This document shows, in pieces, positions 53,204 through 64,000 of a stretch of DNA of 64,000 nucleotides. The DNA comes from Diogma glabrata. Its lineage: Eukaryota; Arthropoda; Insecta; Diptera; Cylindrotomidae. Within the stretch, counting starts at the first letter, position 1; every line of letters begins with the position of its first letter. A program made the position numbers and the translations under genes. Under the pieces are notes generated by a model. It was not told the origin of the DNA, did not search any database, and was given only the letters and a program-made list of their open reading frames with translations. The stretch spans positions 392,996,409 through 393,060,408 of the forward strand of contig OY856187.1 in the NCBI GenBank assembly GCA_963693315.1. Direction: 5' to 3'.

Positions 53204-53312
53204 AAATGTGAATGATTATGAGAAATGTAAATGGCTTGGTTGTTTGGATTTTGAATTATAGAAATGTGAATGATTATGAGAAATGTAAATGGCTTGGTTG
53301 TTTGGAGTTTTG
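53134..53312. repeat. 58-bp tandem repeat, three copies
   Basis: TGAATGATTA occurs at 53151, 53209 and 53267, exactly 58 bp apart. Units read ATGAGAAATGTAAATGG, then TTGGTTGTTTGGATTTTGAA. Units two and three are nearly identical. Confidence 0.9.
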
Positions 53313-53504
53313 CTACCATGTAGCGAGTCTAATGCTTGTCTTATTTTAGGATCGCTACAACTGCTAACTGATATTAGTGTAACTTAGGTTTTAAAGATTT
53401 TTGGGATTTTTTGGATCATAAATAAAAAAGTTATAGACGAATTAAGATGTATTTTTAAATTTAACGCCCCCCCCCCCTATACAATATCAAATGGAATTGC
53501 CCAA

Positions 53505-54074
53505 GTCTCTTCTTTGTTTTTTTATTATTATTATTTAGTATTTTATATTTTCTTTTCAAATTTCAATTAGTTTATGCATTGATTTAGGAGTGGATAGACG
53601 TGTTATTTCTCTTTGTTTTTTTATTATTATTATTTCTGTTTGATTTTCTTTGATTTAATTATTATGGTGTTATCACCATTAACAATGAATGTCGTGAATG
53701 AATGATAATGGTATGAGTGTGTTTATGCATTGATTTAGTTAGCTTTGATTTTCTTTGATTTAATTATTATGTTGTTAATGGTAAAATGAATGTTGTGAAT
53801 GAATGATTGATTTAGCTAGTGATATTGATTTAGCTAGTATTTTATATTTTCTTTTCAGATTTCAATTTAGTTTATGCATTGATTTAGGAGTGGATAGACG
53901 TGTTATTTTTCTTTGTTTTTTTATTATTATTATTTTTCTTTGATTTTCTTTGATTTAATTATTATGGTGTTAATGTGAAATGAATGTTGTCACTGAATGA
54001 TAATGGTATGAGTGAGTTTATGCATTGATTTAGGAGTGGATAGACGTATTATTTTTCTTTGTTTTTTATTATTA
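53505..54074. repeat. Imperfect tandem array beside Helitron end
   Basis: The phrase TTTATGCATTGATTTAGGAG, then TGGATAGACGT, recurs at about 53571, 53872 and 54019, with a partial copy at 53724. Intervening words are TTTTTATTATTATTATTT, TTTGATTTAATTATTATG and GAATGATAATGGTATGAGTG. It ends at the CTAG of the adjoining Helitron. Confidence 0.8.
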
Positions 54075-54245
54075 CTAGGAGGGCCCGCGTGCTTCGCTAC
54101 GCTTATAAATAAAGTTTTTGCGTAGACATTTTGTTGACGTTGAAGCAATGATTAAAAGTGGTAATGAGAAATGCTAGCATATAATTTTTAATTTTTCTTT
54201 TTAAATATATGAATGAAAAATAATCAGAACTCTAGCTGATCAATA
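54075..54245 (-). mobile_element. Helitron 3' end, second copy
   Basis: On the minus strand the terminus reads GCGTAGCGAAGCACGCGGGC, then CCTCCTAG, followed by T (host A at 54074 on plus). The ~150 bp inward match 13090-13243, including GATCA.CTAGAGT.CTGAT, ACGTCAACAAAATGT and AACTTTATTTATA. The element extends to higher coordinates; its 5' end was not found. Confidence 0.75.
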
Positions 54246-56144
54246 AATCGCACCAAAACACATAAGCCGTATTTTATTTGCCAAAGTACACTAACAATTT
54301 CATGTATCCAAATCCAAATTCAAATCCAAATCTGACAAAATAGTTGGTTTTGAAAAGTCAGAATTGTATTTTAGTTTGCATATTTAACACGTAAATCGCT
54401 ACCCATCATTTTTTATTTCTAGAAATTGTCAGAATTTCAAAATTTTGAAGTTTTGACTATTTGACTTTATTATTTCTTAATAAAAATGTAAGCATAATAA
54501 GTCTAAGTATAAGTAATCTAAGTATGTATATTACGCAGAACTATAAAATTATAACGATAATAAAAATTAAATAAATAATTTTGCTGATTTTATATTTATT
54601 ATTTACTTTCTGAACAAGTACTACCAACCTCCAGAAAACACTTTATATTCAAATCGAATTCTGTGGTTCATTTTATTTGAAAATTGCTTTTTGACAATTC
54701 AATGCGAATTCCGATTGGGCAAATAAAATACTACTATAGCTGTACAACTAACTTGTACATAACAAAGATAATTCCACAACAAATTAAAGTATGTATTAAA
54801 AAGATCAAACCCAACAAAAAAATATGTATCACCACTTTCGGAACAAACGTTAAATTAGCTATATGTCAATGAATCAACCATCAAGCAAAGTCGTTTGGAT
54901 GTTAGTATACATGTCATGACACTAACGCCACAAATTATTTTAACAAAAGATTTGAAATGGGTTATACATTTTTTTACCAAACAAAAGACAAATTGGAATT
55001 TTAAAAATTTCATAAAATCTTGAATCCAAAAAAATGTGCTGACGTTTTCCATCCTTTCTTTCTTCGGCTTTGTTGAGATAAAAAAGCAGATAAGTTAAAG
55101 TATATCGGTTGCAGATTCAATCACAAGGTGTTTTCAAAACATTTTGTTGAGAAACAAATACCTTCAAACAAAATAACAATATAACCTACAATGATCTCGC
55201 ATGTGAAATTGAATTCCTTAAAGGTTAACATCTAAAAATCCATTTGATTTTTACGTCAATATTTTCCCTTACCGTAATATATCACAAACTTATTTCAGCT
55301 TAATTCAATTGTTTGAAAATAATACATCATTGTCGTCACTTTAGTTAACACCACCAATTAATTCAACCTTCTGTCAGAAAATTAATTTGTTTTCAAGTAA
55401 AAAAAACACAAAAAATAATTTTCCATTAAGTAATTAAATTATCACAGATCAATGTGTTAAAATATCTAAAAGCTCCTACATCACAAAAAACGAATATTGA
55501 ATTAATTTCGTAAGCTTTTTATTTAATTGGTTAGGAAAGTTTTTCTCATGAAAATATACGTTATAAGAAAATCATTAATTTTCTGTTTAAATAAAATAAT
55601 TTAATTTTTGTTTAAGTTCGTCTTCGATTCTGTCTGGTTCAAGCAATATTTTAGTTTGTACAAAAGCGAGCTGAAAACTAATTGTTTGTTTAATATGTCA
55701 TCTCCAAGCTTCTCCATGAAATTATATTTTAATTAAAACCAACAAAATTTGGGAACAGCATAAGGCATAAGATTATTTGATACACAACAAAAATCTGAAA
55801 AAATGGTGATGAGCAGTCTCATATATGACTGCTTCTGTTATATTTTTAATGGTATACGTCTAGAAAAATAAAAAGTTTTTCAAATTTGTTACACTTGCAT
55901 CGTTATGACATACAATATTATACGTATGCTTATTATCTATATGCTTATAAAAAATTCTTTTCAATTCAAGAAAATAATTGGATTTTAGTTTGTTTTTACC
56001 ATATGAATAAATGCATTTTATTTAAAGTAATAAATTTTCAGGTCATGTTTCATTAGCAATATGAATTAAATGTGGAATCGTTTTTCTTTTACTTATAAAT
56101 TCATTGAAATTGTGTTTCAAAATAACAAATTTTAAAGGAAAAAT
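54246..56144. other. Possible Helitron interior, no features
   Basis: AT-rich sequence. The short frames at 54684-54872 and 54855-55052 have no recognisable similarity. Confidence 0.4.
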
Positions 56145-57863
56145 ATGGAGAGGCTGAAATCTCACAGCTCTGAGATATCAAGACTTCGGTCTGGGTTAAG
56201 GATTTTGATATAGTTTTCGGCAAAAAACTTTTATGAGGACATGGTTTTTAGTTTTGGGCAGCGATGTATATCAAACCTAACTCTTTGTTAAAGTACATTG
56301 TATTTTAATCTCTGTTTAGAAATTTATTACAAAACTAACACGAAACATCGATACGTTGCCGGAATATTATGAGAGATAATAAATTTACATAATATAGTGA
56401 AAAGATGATACAATCAGCAAACTCCCAAAAACCACTCCATTTAGTGTTTCGAGAAAATATTACAAAATCACAAATTCATATTTCTTTCAAAATTCTAAAA
56501 ATATTGTAAAAATTAAATAAAATCGATCTTATATCAAAATGCTAAAAATATTCCAAAAATTATTACAAAATCAAAGATTAAACTTTTTTCAAAAATTCTG
56601 AAAATATTGCATAAATTATACAAAATCAAAAATTTAAACTTTTTCTAAATTTCAAAAATATTCCAAAAATTAGAATAAAATATTAAAATCAAATATTTAA
56701 ACTTTTTCCAAATTCTAATAATATTTCAAAAATTCTTAAAAATTCAAAACTTCAAACTTTTTCCAAAATTATAAAAATTAAAATAAAATCAAAAAATTAA
56801 AATTTTTCAAAATTAGTCCAAAAGTTCTTACAAAATCAAAAATTGAAACTTTTTCAAAATTCCAAAAATATTCAAAAACTATAAAAAATTCAAAAATGTC
56901 CATGTCCAATTTCATTTTCATTTACATTTTCAGCAAACTATTCAAAAACGTTTAATTTAGCGATTTGAGAAAATATTACAAAATCACAAATTCATATTTC
57001 GTTCAGAATTCCAAAAATATTGTAAAAATTATAATAAAATCAAACATTTTTCAACATTCTAAAGATATTCCAAAAATTATTACAAAATCAAAAATACAAA
57101 CTTTTTTCAAAATTCTAAAAAAATTTCAAAAACTATAACAAATTAAAAAATTTCCATGTCCAATTTCATTTTTAATTACATTTACGTCATAAAAACAGCT
57201 ACATATTTTTTCCCAAAAAATTGGCTAAAAAAATCAATGAAATCATTTTTTGACACGCTTGACATTATTTTTTTTGACAAACTTATAATGCCATAATTCT
57301 CTATAATAATAATATATTTTCATGTTATACAAATTATTAAATTAATTTTTTTCCAAAAAATTGGGTAAAAAATAAATAAAAATCTTTCTTTTGACACACT
57401 TGACAACATTTTTTTGACAAATTTATAATGCAGTAATCTAGATTTTGGTCTCACATACCAATCCCGACCGTCAAGATTTCTCCAAATTTAATGTTACTAC
57501 TCGTAATCAATTAATATGGCGATTTTTAAGCAAAAAATATGCAAATTTCCATGTTTTGACACACTTGACGATTTTTTCGACACACTTCCGGTACAGTTAT
57601 CGAACACATCGTCCTTTCGGCTCTTCCCATTGAGTAAACCTATTTTTAGAAAAAAAAATTTCAAATCCGTCCAGCGGTTTTCTAGATTTCGTCGGCTGTG
57701 ACGGCCGGACGGCCGGACGGACGGCCGACAGACAGACACACATTTTTTTTTTCTTTTTTAGAATCAGGAGGTCCTAAAACGTCGAGAAATGCCAAAAAAA
57801 GTGGAGGTACGAATTTCACTTTGAGCTCATGAATGTAATACTTAGGTCTTTCAGACCGAAATA
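56145..57863 (+). repeat. Dispersed repeat family E, copy 3
   Basis: The longest copy (about 1.72 kb). It has the same head (ATGGAGAGGCTGAAATCTCA; TCAAGACTTCGGTCTGGG) and tail (CTTAGGTCTTTCAGACCGAA) as copies 1 and 2, but a much longer internal array of ~45-55-bp AT-rich units (56450-57150). The GC-rich patch GACGGCCGGACGGCCGGACG lies at about 57700-57730. Confidence 0.83.
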
Positions 57864-58849
57864 ATTCGTGAGTTTACTTTCACAATGAATAACAAAAAGG
57901 TTTGAAAAGTAAAATTGAAACGATTACATATTTTATTCAGCTGTGTATAGGTACTATACTTGCTCTAAAATGCTCTGATTTTAAGCTAAAATTTGAACAG
58001 ATTTTCTGAATTTTGGAAAATTAGCAAAATTTGAAAACAAGCTTGCAATTACAAACACGTTGAAAGATTTTGCATTAATTCAAATGCTATTAACATCCCG
58101 AGTATCATTTTATTGTTAAAATTAAATAAACTGAAAATTTTGACGTTTTTTCACGTTTTGGAGAATCATTTAATATTTGTGTCAGCCAAATTGAGTAAAA
58201 ATTGGTTCAAATACTTAATGGGATATCGTATTCTGATCCACAACGCGAACAATTTCTTTCAAATTTTTAATGTAACCGACAATTAAAAAAACTACGCTTG
58301 CACTTTCAAATACGTGAAATATTTTGCACTAATTTCTTTTACGTGGAACTTTCATTTGAAATATCACTCCGCAAAAATTAAAAACAATTATTTTTCGAAA
58401 CCTCAAAATGTGGGTTAATCGCAAGGAATTTTTGTCGAATTTGTTTTCTTTAAAAACTTGCTTCTGTAAAAATGCTAGTAATCATCCTGATTATCAGTTC
58501 ATTGTTAAAAATTAATAAACGGACAATTTTGAGGTACTTTCACTTTTCAGAAAATCACTCAAATTTCTCGACAACTAAATTGAGTGAAATTTGATTTAAA
58601 TACTCAATTTTATATTCAATTTTTAACCACAACTCGAGCAGATTTTCTAAATTTTGGGAAAATAATGAAAATTGAAAAATTGAAATGTGCTTGGATTGTT
58701 AAACACGTGCAAGGTTTTGCTAAAATTTCATGTACGTTTTCTTTACAACTTTATTTTAAGTATCACTGAAATCAAAGACAAATATTTATTTCTGGAACTT
58801 CAAAATGTTTGTTTTTCCTGAGTATCAGTCCATTGTTAAATGGAGTAAC
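57864..58849. repeat. Degenerate long-unit repeats
   Basis: CAGATTTTCTGAATTTTGG (57992) and CAGATTTTCTAAATTTTGG (58635) open similar stretches. The phrases CATTGTTAAA.ATTAATAAA, GCTTGCA.TT and CACGT..AA.GATTTTGC recur between them. Old tandem or duplicated sequence. Confidence 0.4.
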
Positions 58850-59026
58850 TGTTGAATTCATAGATACAACATATAAATTACAATCGGTTAAACATCGATT
58901 CCATTTATTAATTATATTTGAAAACAATTACACAATTCAATGATAGTAACAAATACATGTGTTAACTTAAGATGAACATAAAAAGTGACAGCTGCTATAT
59001 CTGCTTTATATTCAGGGTTGCCAACA
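58850..59026 (-). repeat. Probable 3' LTR of gypsy element
   Basis: On the minus strand this 177-bp segment starts TGTTGGCAACCC, directly after a purine tract, and ends GAATTCAACA, giving the expected TG...CA termini within TGTTG/CAACA. The 5' LTR lies outside the window, so identity of the two LTRs cannot be tested and the inner end at 58850 is provisional. Confidence 0.55.
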
Positions 59027-59037
59027 CCTCCCTTTTA
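59027..59037 (-). promoter_or_regulatory. Polypurine tract
   Basis: AAAAGGGAGG on the minus strand lies between the pol stop codon (TAA at 59035-59037, overlapping) and the LTR start. It is the usual primer site for plus-strand DNA synthesis in LTR retrotransposons. Confidence 0.65.
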
Positions 59038-59789
59038 GTATAGCTCATAATCTCTTAAATGGAATGGGGTAATCCTGGATCTTGAAGGTCTAATGAGATG
59101 TGTATTTCCAGTGTTGAATGATGAACCCATTCGAGCTTCATTTTGTGAAGGCAATGGTGAACTTGTCGTTAGTGTTGTTGGTGTAGGTGGATTTTCTTCT
59201 GGAGGTGCAACTTCAGCGCGCGTTTGCAATTGACTTAACCCGAATGAATTCATTAGAATATCTAATCGTAGTTGTGGCGATGATATTATCGGTTGCTCAA
59301 TACAGGAGTCTTCTAATGTTCGAGCTCTGAGTTGATTTATGTGAATACGAATTAAATGTTTGTTATGTTCCAACATTACATTATACATAACATGGCCAAT
59401 CCTTTCAATGACTATACCACTAGACCAACGAAATCGCTGATGATGTGAATGAACTTTAGCATAGACTGCGTCCCTTGGATTGAAGCTTCGTCTACGGGCT
59501 GAATACTGTTTGTTAAACTGTTCATTTTGTTTTGATTTTTGAGCTGCAAGTTCGTTGTTTACATTATTTGATGTTACTTCAGATTTTGGAAATAGTAAGT
59601 CCAATTTGATTTTCATTTTTCTTCCCAGCATGACTTCAGCAGGAGATTTTCGGTCAGGTGTATTTTTGTTAGGAGTTGAACGATATGTATGAAGAAACAC
59701 TTGTAGTGATTTGTCCAAATCCCCTCCGTCGTTAATTTTTTTCAACGCTCGCTTAAGAGTGTCAACAAAGCGTTCGGGGCAGGCGGGTG
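59035..59789 (-). pseudogene. Gypsy integrase C-terminal region
   Basis: After the break at 59790 the frame resumes with ERFVDTLKRALKKI (the Glu here is the third catalytic residue of the D,D,E triad in relatives), then FLHTYRSTPNKNTPDRKSPA, EVMLGRKM, an Arg-rich RRRSFNPRDAVYAKVHSHH, and a GPY-like module WSSGIVIERIGHVMYNVML. A Pro/Thr/Ser-rich tail ends in LRDYELY and TAA. About ten bases appear to be missing just before ER, which changes the frame. Confidence 0.85.
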
Positions 59790-60470
59790 TTATGGTGCAG
59801 TGCGGATATGCTGGATTCCATTTTCCTTACAGAAACTTTCAAATTGTGTTGAAGAAAATTGTGTGCCATTATCGGATACAATTGTATCTGGTAATCCGAA
59901 CTGTGCAAACACTTTGTTTAGGATATTGATCGTTTGTGATGATGTAGTTGAATTTGTTCGATAAATTTCTGGCCATTTGGAATACGCATCCACGATTACT
60001 AAGAAACTTTGGCCTTCGTATGGCCCGGCGTAATCAATGTGAAGACGGCTCCATTGTCGTTCTGGTACAGGCCAGGAATGTAAATGTGATTTTACCGGTG
60101 ATTTGGCTACACTCATGCATTTTGGACATTTTTTTACCATTTCAAGGATATCAGCGTCCATGTTTGGCCAGTAAACATAGCTTCTAGCTATGGATTTCAT
60201 TCTTTCTACTCCCTGATGACCATGGTGTAGCTGGCTTAAAATTTTATATTGGAAATTTTTGGGAATGACAATTCTGTCACCAAACATAATACATTCCTTG
60301 ACGATGGTCAAACTTGTTTGACGTGTAAAGAATTGTTTAACTACAATATTTTCGATGTTGTGTATGCTTGATGGCCACCCATCTTTGATATATTGCATGA
60401 CATTTCGTAACAGTGGACATTTGTTTGTTGCGTCTTGGATCATTAAAAATGTGACTGGAGTATTGACAAT
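59790..60470 (-). pseudogene. Gypsy integrase, zinc-binding and catalytic core
   Basis: It follows the RNase H block in the same frame after one TGA (60471-60473). The HHCC zinc-binding module is visible (QLHHGHQGVERM ... KKCPKCMSV), then the core with LHIDYAGPYEGQSFLVIVDA (first Asp) and LPDTIVSDNGTQFSSTQFES (second Asp), then GIQHIRTAP and a TAA at 59790-59792 where relatives carry Tyr (RTAPYHP). The enzyme inserts the element cDNA into chromosomes. Confidence 0.9.
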
Positions 60471-60832
60471 TCATTCGTTCAATGCAAAATTAATATCCTC
60501 CTCAAGATGAATTGATGCGATGACATAATCCTCATCAGGTTTTGTATGTGAATCTATCAATCTTGAAAGAATGTCGGCACGTCCGAATTCTTTTGTTGAA
60601 ATATATTCGATTTTAAAATCGTATAGAAGTAATGTTAGCGCCCACTTCTGTAGTCTATTTGCTGTATATATCGGTATTCCTTTTTTTGACCCGAATATTG
60701 ATAAGAGAGGCTTATGGTCAGTTTGAAGAATGAATCTTCGACCAAAAACCATCCGATGGAACTTCGTTACAGCAAAAATTAAACCTAGCGCCTCTTTCTC
60801 GATTTGGCTGTAGTTTTTTAGGGTTCCGTTTT
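60471..60832 (-). pseudogene. Gypsy RNase H domain, N-terminally truncated
   Basis: Starts abruptly at about 60832 with NYSQIEKEALGLIFAVTKFH (the RNase H Glu in EKEAL) and continues RFILQTDHKPLLSIFG (catalytic Asp), IPIYTANRLQKWALTLLLYD and GRADILSRL (final Asp in the AD motif). It ends at a TGA (60471). The tether between RT and this point, including the first catalytic Asp, is missing, removed at the junction with the insertion. Confidence 0.88.
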
Positions 60833-62207
60833 TTATACGGAACACTATTGGTGAGAGTACAACGTGTTTTTCACATTATTTCGACTATCTCGTGAACCAT
60901 TAATCCGATGAAATTAAAATTTGAGGTGCTTATAAAACTAACCTATCCACACAAGATGGCGGGTTAAAAAATAAATAAAGTTGTGTTCGTTTGTTTTAAG
61001 GAGGTACGATGTAAAGCCTTTGAAAACATACATTTTTTTAGCGAGACGAGTAGGGTATCATATGAAAGGGCTTCATTTCAGCATTATTTAAAAATATATT
61101 TTGGAATTTTTTACCTCACCATTTTTTGTATAATTTTGAAAAATGACGTTTTCGGGATGTTTTATTGCCCCGATTAACTGCGACCCTACTTCATCGAAAA
61201 TCTTGAAATATATTTGGAATGATAGAAAACTGAGTAGGTTTTTAATGAAAAATATAGAAAGGTGGCAGACACTAATAACTATATTTATTAAAGGGGTGGG
61301 AATGTTAAGGGGTAAAAACATCATGGCCTGGTTATGTGGGGTGTCATTTGAAAGAGCACTTGATTTTAAAAATATTGCCATTTTTTTAGAATTTTGCAAT
61401 GCATAGTTTTTGAATTATTATCAATAAAGTGACACAAAAAGTTGGTCCCCCCCTTTGCATTTCGAGCCTAATTAACAGAAAAATTTGAAAAAATTCATAG
61501 AGACAGGAAGTTTGATAAACTCTGAACGAAAAATATAGCGAACTCTCAAATAATTATATTTTTGTGTTTTTAAGGGATTGGGGTGGGGAAGGGTGAAAAA
61601 AAACTTTTTTGACCCAAGCGAGTGGGGTGTCATTTGAAAGAGCTCCAAATTTCAGAAACTTTGCAATTTTTTTTAGAATTTTGTGGTACACAGTTTTTGA
61701 GTTATTCTAAAAAATGTGCAAATTCCAGACCGTTCCCCCCCCCCCGCTACGTTTCGACACTGATAGACAGAAAAAATTGAAAAAATTCCTAGAGACAGGA
61801 AGTTTGCTATATTTTGAACGAAAATTATAGCGAACTCTCAAATAATTATATTTCTGTGTGTTAAGGGAATGGGTGCAAGCGGGGTAAAAAAAATTTTTTT
61901 TTGGCCCAAGCGAGTAGGGTATCATTTGAAAGAGCATCAAATTTCCAAAACATTGCAATTTGTTTTAGAAATTTCCAGTACACCGTTTTGGAGTTATTCT
62001 AAAAATTTGCACATTCAAGACCGTTCCCCCCCCCCCCTACGTTTCGACACTGATTGACAGAAAAAATTGAAAAAATATATAGAGACAGGAAGTTTGCTAT
62101 ATTTTGAACGAAAATTATAGCGAACTCTCAAATAATTATATTTCTGTGTGTTAAGGGGATGGGTGTAAGGAGGGTAAAAAAAAACTTTTTTGACCCAAGC
62201 GAAGGAG
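60833..62207. repeat. Insertion of four ~290-bp tandem units in gypsy pol
   Basis: The left edge carries TTAGGGTTCCGT..., with a small palindrome (GTTCCGTTTTTTATACGGAAC). Units are marked by GAGTGGGGTGTCATTTGAAAGAGC-like phrases near 61047, 61337, 61624 and 61914, each with ATTTTG.A.TGC, CAGTTTTTGAGTTATTCTAA, CCCCCCCC.TACGTTTCGA, AGAGACAGGAAGTTT and ATAGCGAACTCTCAAATAAT. The last two units are nearly identical over about 290 bp. The right edge lies at CCCAAGCGA next to RT coding. No frame is supportable. Confidence 0.85.
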
Positions 62208-64000
62208 ATTGGAGATTGCTTCGGTTTTGCATGGATCTGGACGTATACCATGCCTTTCAATTACGTATCCCAGATATTTAGTTTTTGACATGAAAAAATT
62301 ACATTTGTCAAATTTTAGGTGAAATCCGAATTCTTGAATACGTTTTAGAACGTTTATTAAGTTTTTCTTATGTTCAGCCGCATCTTTACCTGATACTAAT
62401 ATATCATCAATGTATGCTGCTGTACCATCGAGGTCATCCACCATTGTGCTCATTATTTGCTGAAATGCACCTGGAGCTGACTTGATGCCTGGTGGTAATC
62501 TATTAAATTTGTACAAGCCTCGATGTGTGTTTATGGTAAGCAGCTTACGAGATTCTTCGGACACTTCTACTTGTAAGAATGCGTCAGAAAAATCTAGCTG
62601 ACTAAAGACGGTAGCATTGGAAATTTTTGCTAGGATGTCTTCCGGAAGTGAAAGTGGAAATTTATGTGGTTCCAGAGCCTCATTTAATCCGGTTGAATAG
62701 TCTGCACAAATTCGAATTGAGCCATTACTTTTTTTTACCACAACAATAGGTGCAGCCCAATCGGAATAATCTACTGGTGTTATTATTCCCAATTGTTGAA
62801 GACGTTGTTGTTCATCATCAATTTTAGATAATGCGGCAAAAGTAACTGGTCGTTTGGCTCTAAATACAGGCTTAACATCTGGTTTTTTGTGAATTACAAC
62901 TTGTGTTTTTTTGCAACACCCTAATGTTTCTTGAAATACATCTGGAAATTGTGATTTCAAATCATTTACTAAATTATCTGATGGTGATGATGTTACTTGA
63001 TTACAAATTTGATTAAATGGTAAACTCCACAAGTCAAATTTTCCAATCCAATCGATACCTAATATATTAAGATCTTCATTGGTTGATACAAAACATTCGC
63101 CCTGTCCGACATCTTCATTGAATGAAATTTCGCAAACAATTTTACCAATAAGTTCCAATGTTTGCCCTGATGCTGTTTGAGCTGTATCTGTTGTGGTTTT
63201 TATTGGTGGTTCTCCAATCTTATGCCACATCGTTTGGGAAATTATTGTAATATCAGATTCAGTATCGAGTTGGAGTTTAATCAGTACGTTGTTTCTGAAT
63301 ACGGATATATATTTTCGTTTTGAAATCAGATCCAAACTATTAACAGAAAAAATTACTTTTGAAATTTTTTTATTATAATTATGCGAATTCTTGGTACTTA
63401 TCTGTTTATGTGATGCGTGTTCATTGCAGATACAGTAGCCTTCCTTATGTCCTATTTGATTGCACTGTTGACACTTGTGATTTTTATATGAGCAGTCTTT
63501 TGCAAAATGCATATTACCACAAAACCAACAAGGTTTCCTTGGCATTGTTGAAACTGTGTTTTGTGAATGTGTTGCCTGTGCTGAGTTAAAGGACGATTGA
63601 TTCTGATAATTTTGAAATTTTCCTTCTGATTGTGGTGACGGATAATTTTGTTTATCATAAAATTTCTGATTACTATCTGTTTTCGTATTTCTGATTGCTT
63701 TGATTGATGAATTGTGATTTTCAATCAAACTAGTGTCCTGTTTAATGTTGATGACACGCTGACATTCGTCAGTCAAATCGGATAGCATCAATTTCCCATC
63801 TTTGTCATTTTCAATTTGTTGATACAATCTCGTTCGAAAATCAGCGTCTGTAGGTGAGCGAGGACCGCTAATGAAAAATAGACATTTGAACTGTTCTACT
63901 GTAAGAGTTGCCAATTGTGACCTTTCACACTGTTTATTAATACGTGCAGCATACGAAACAAAATCTTCGGATGTTTGTTTTTCAATTAAAAAACATTCAA
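62208..64000 (-). pseudogene. Gypsy gag nucleocapsid, protease and RT (partial)
   Basis: A single frame open from the window edge to 62208. Visible in order: Gag C-terminal part (FVSYAARINKQCER, QFKCLFFISG), two zinc knuckles (CWFCGNMHFAKDC and CQQCNQIGHKEGYC), and an aspartic protease segment LIKLQLDTESDITIISQTMW, where the catalytic DTG of the family is DTE, so the protease is probably inactive. LNILGIDWIGKFDLW follows, then RT: PVFRAKRPVTFAA, WAAPIVVVKKSNGSIRICAD, TVFSQLDFSDAFLQVEV (catalytic Asp), FNRLPPGIKSAPGAFQQIM, AAYIDDILV (YIDD active site), KFDKCNFF and TKYLGYVIERHGIRPDP. It is cut at 62208 after KTEAISNLL by the tandem-repeat insertion. The overall type matches K02A2.6-like Ty3/gypsy elements. 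Gag and pol share one frame here. Confidence 0.92.

Larger units (their letters stand above)
58850..64000 (-). mobile_element. Ty3/gypsy retrotransposon, 5' end outside window
   Basis: From right to left: gag nucleocapsid, protease, RT, [insertion 60833-62207], RNase H, integrase, polypurine tract and LTR. The pol order RT-RNaseH-IN identifies Ty3/gypsy and excludes copia. It is broken by a TGA, a TAA with a small deletion, a protease active-site substitution, and the insertion with loss of about 120 codons. Confidence 0.88.

Noticed and set aside
59711..60187. Plus-strand frames inside the gypsy region
   Set aside because: Antisense shadows of integrase.
61088..62057. Frames of 60-103 codons within 60833-62207
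   Set aside because: They repeat with the ~290-bp units on both strands and show no protein family.

Overview
This window reads as an AT-rich eukaryotic, almost certainly insect, genome (possibly Diptera, but the sequence does not fix the order). Nearly everything I can identify is transposable-element or satellite sequence. No conventional intact host gene was recognised in 64 kb, and there are no bacterial-style operons, rRNA genes or CRISPR arrays. Apparent reading frames of alternating Ile-Tyr are translations of long (TA)n microsatellites and are not genes.

Layout. 0-6 kb: (TA)n tracts, a hAT-like transposase remnant, a ~560-bp palindromic repeat, and a 2.27-kb element with TTAGGGTGTCCC inverted ends lying inside a TA microsatellite. 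5.8-13.2 kb: a probable decayed Helitron (5' TC end, CTAG 3' end, a Pif1-helicase scrap) that also landed in TA repeats; inside it lie a 230-bp TTAA MITE, a ~70-bp minisatellite and an LTR-leader-like fragment. 13.7-15.1 kb: a Ty3/gypsy gag pseudogene followed by a short two-exon-like remnant of an arthropod multicopy protein. 17.8-20.6 kb: a 2.84-kb foldback element built of ~147-bp units and flanked by a perfect 9-bp duplication. 20.6-28.3 kb: mostly unrecognised sequence with one candidate exon and one long hairpin. 28.3-34.2 kb: a T-rich minisatellite broken up by a MITE and by other insertions, including a 5'-truncated non-LTR retrotransposon with a long open reverse transcriptase frame, then a ~160-bp tandem array.

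34.4-38.8 kb is a clear nest: a nearly complete RTE-clade retrotransposon (35036-38396, minus strand) sits inside the endonuclease domain of an R1-like element, with a perfect 13-bp target-site duplication (CTGGGTTGCATAT). 42.3-47.5 kb: minisatellites, an exact 61-bp tandem duplication, and a second foldback element (~3.3 kb, ~143-bp units). 47.8-57.9 kb: two copies of a non-coding repeat family (a third is at 4.3 kb), three palindromic hairpins, a Penelope-like GIY-YIG remnant and a second Helitron 3' end. 58.9-64 kb: the 3' part of a Ty3/gypsy element on the minus strand (gag, protease, RT, RNase H, integrase, LTR), broken by a tandem-repeat insertion and continuing past the window edge.

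The most striking structures are the two foldback elements. They are unrelated in sequence but share one architecture: units of 143-148 bp in inverted arms whose unit order is mirrored, arms that differ by about one unit, and flanking duplications of 9-11 bp. I did not find a convincing new protein system; the strongest leads are structural.
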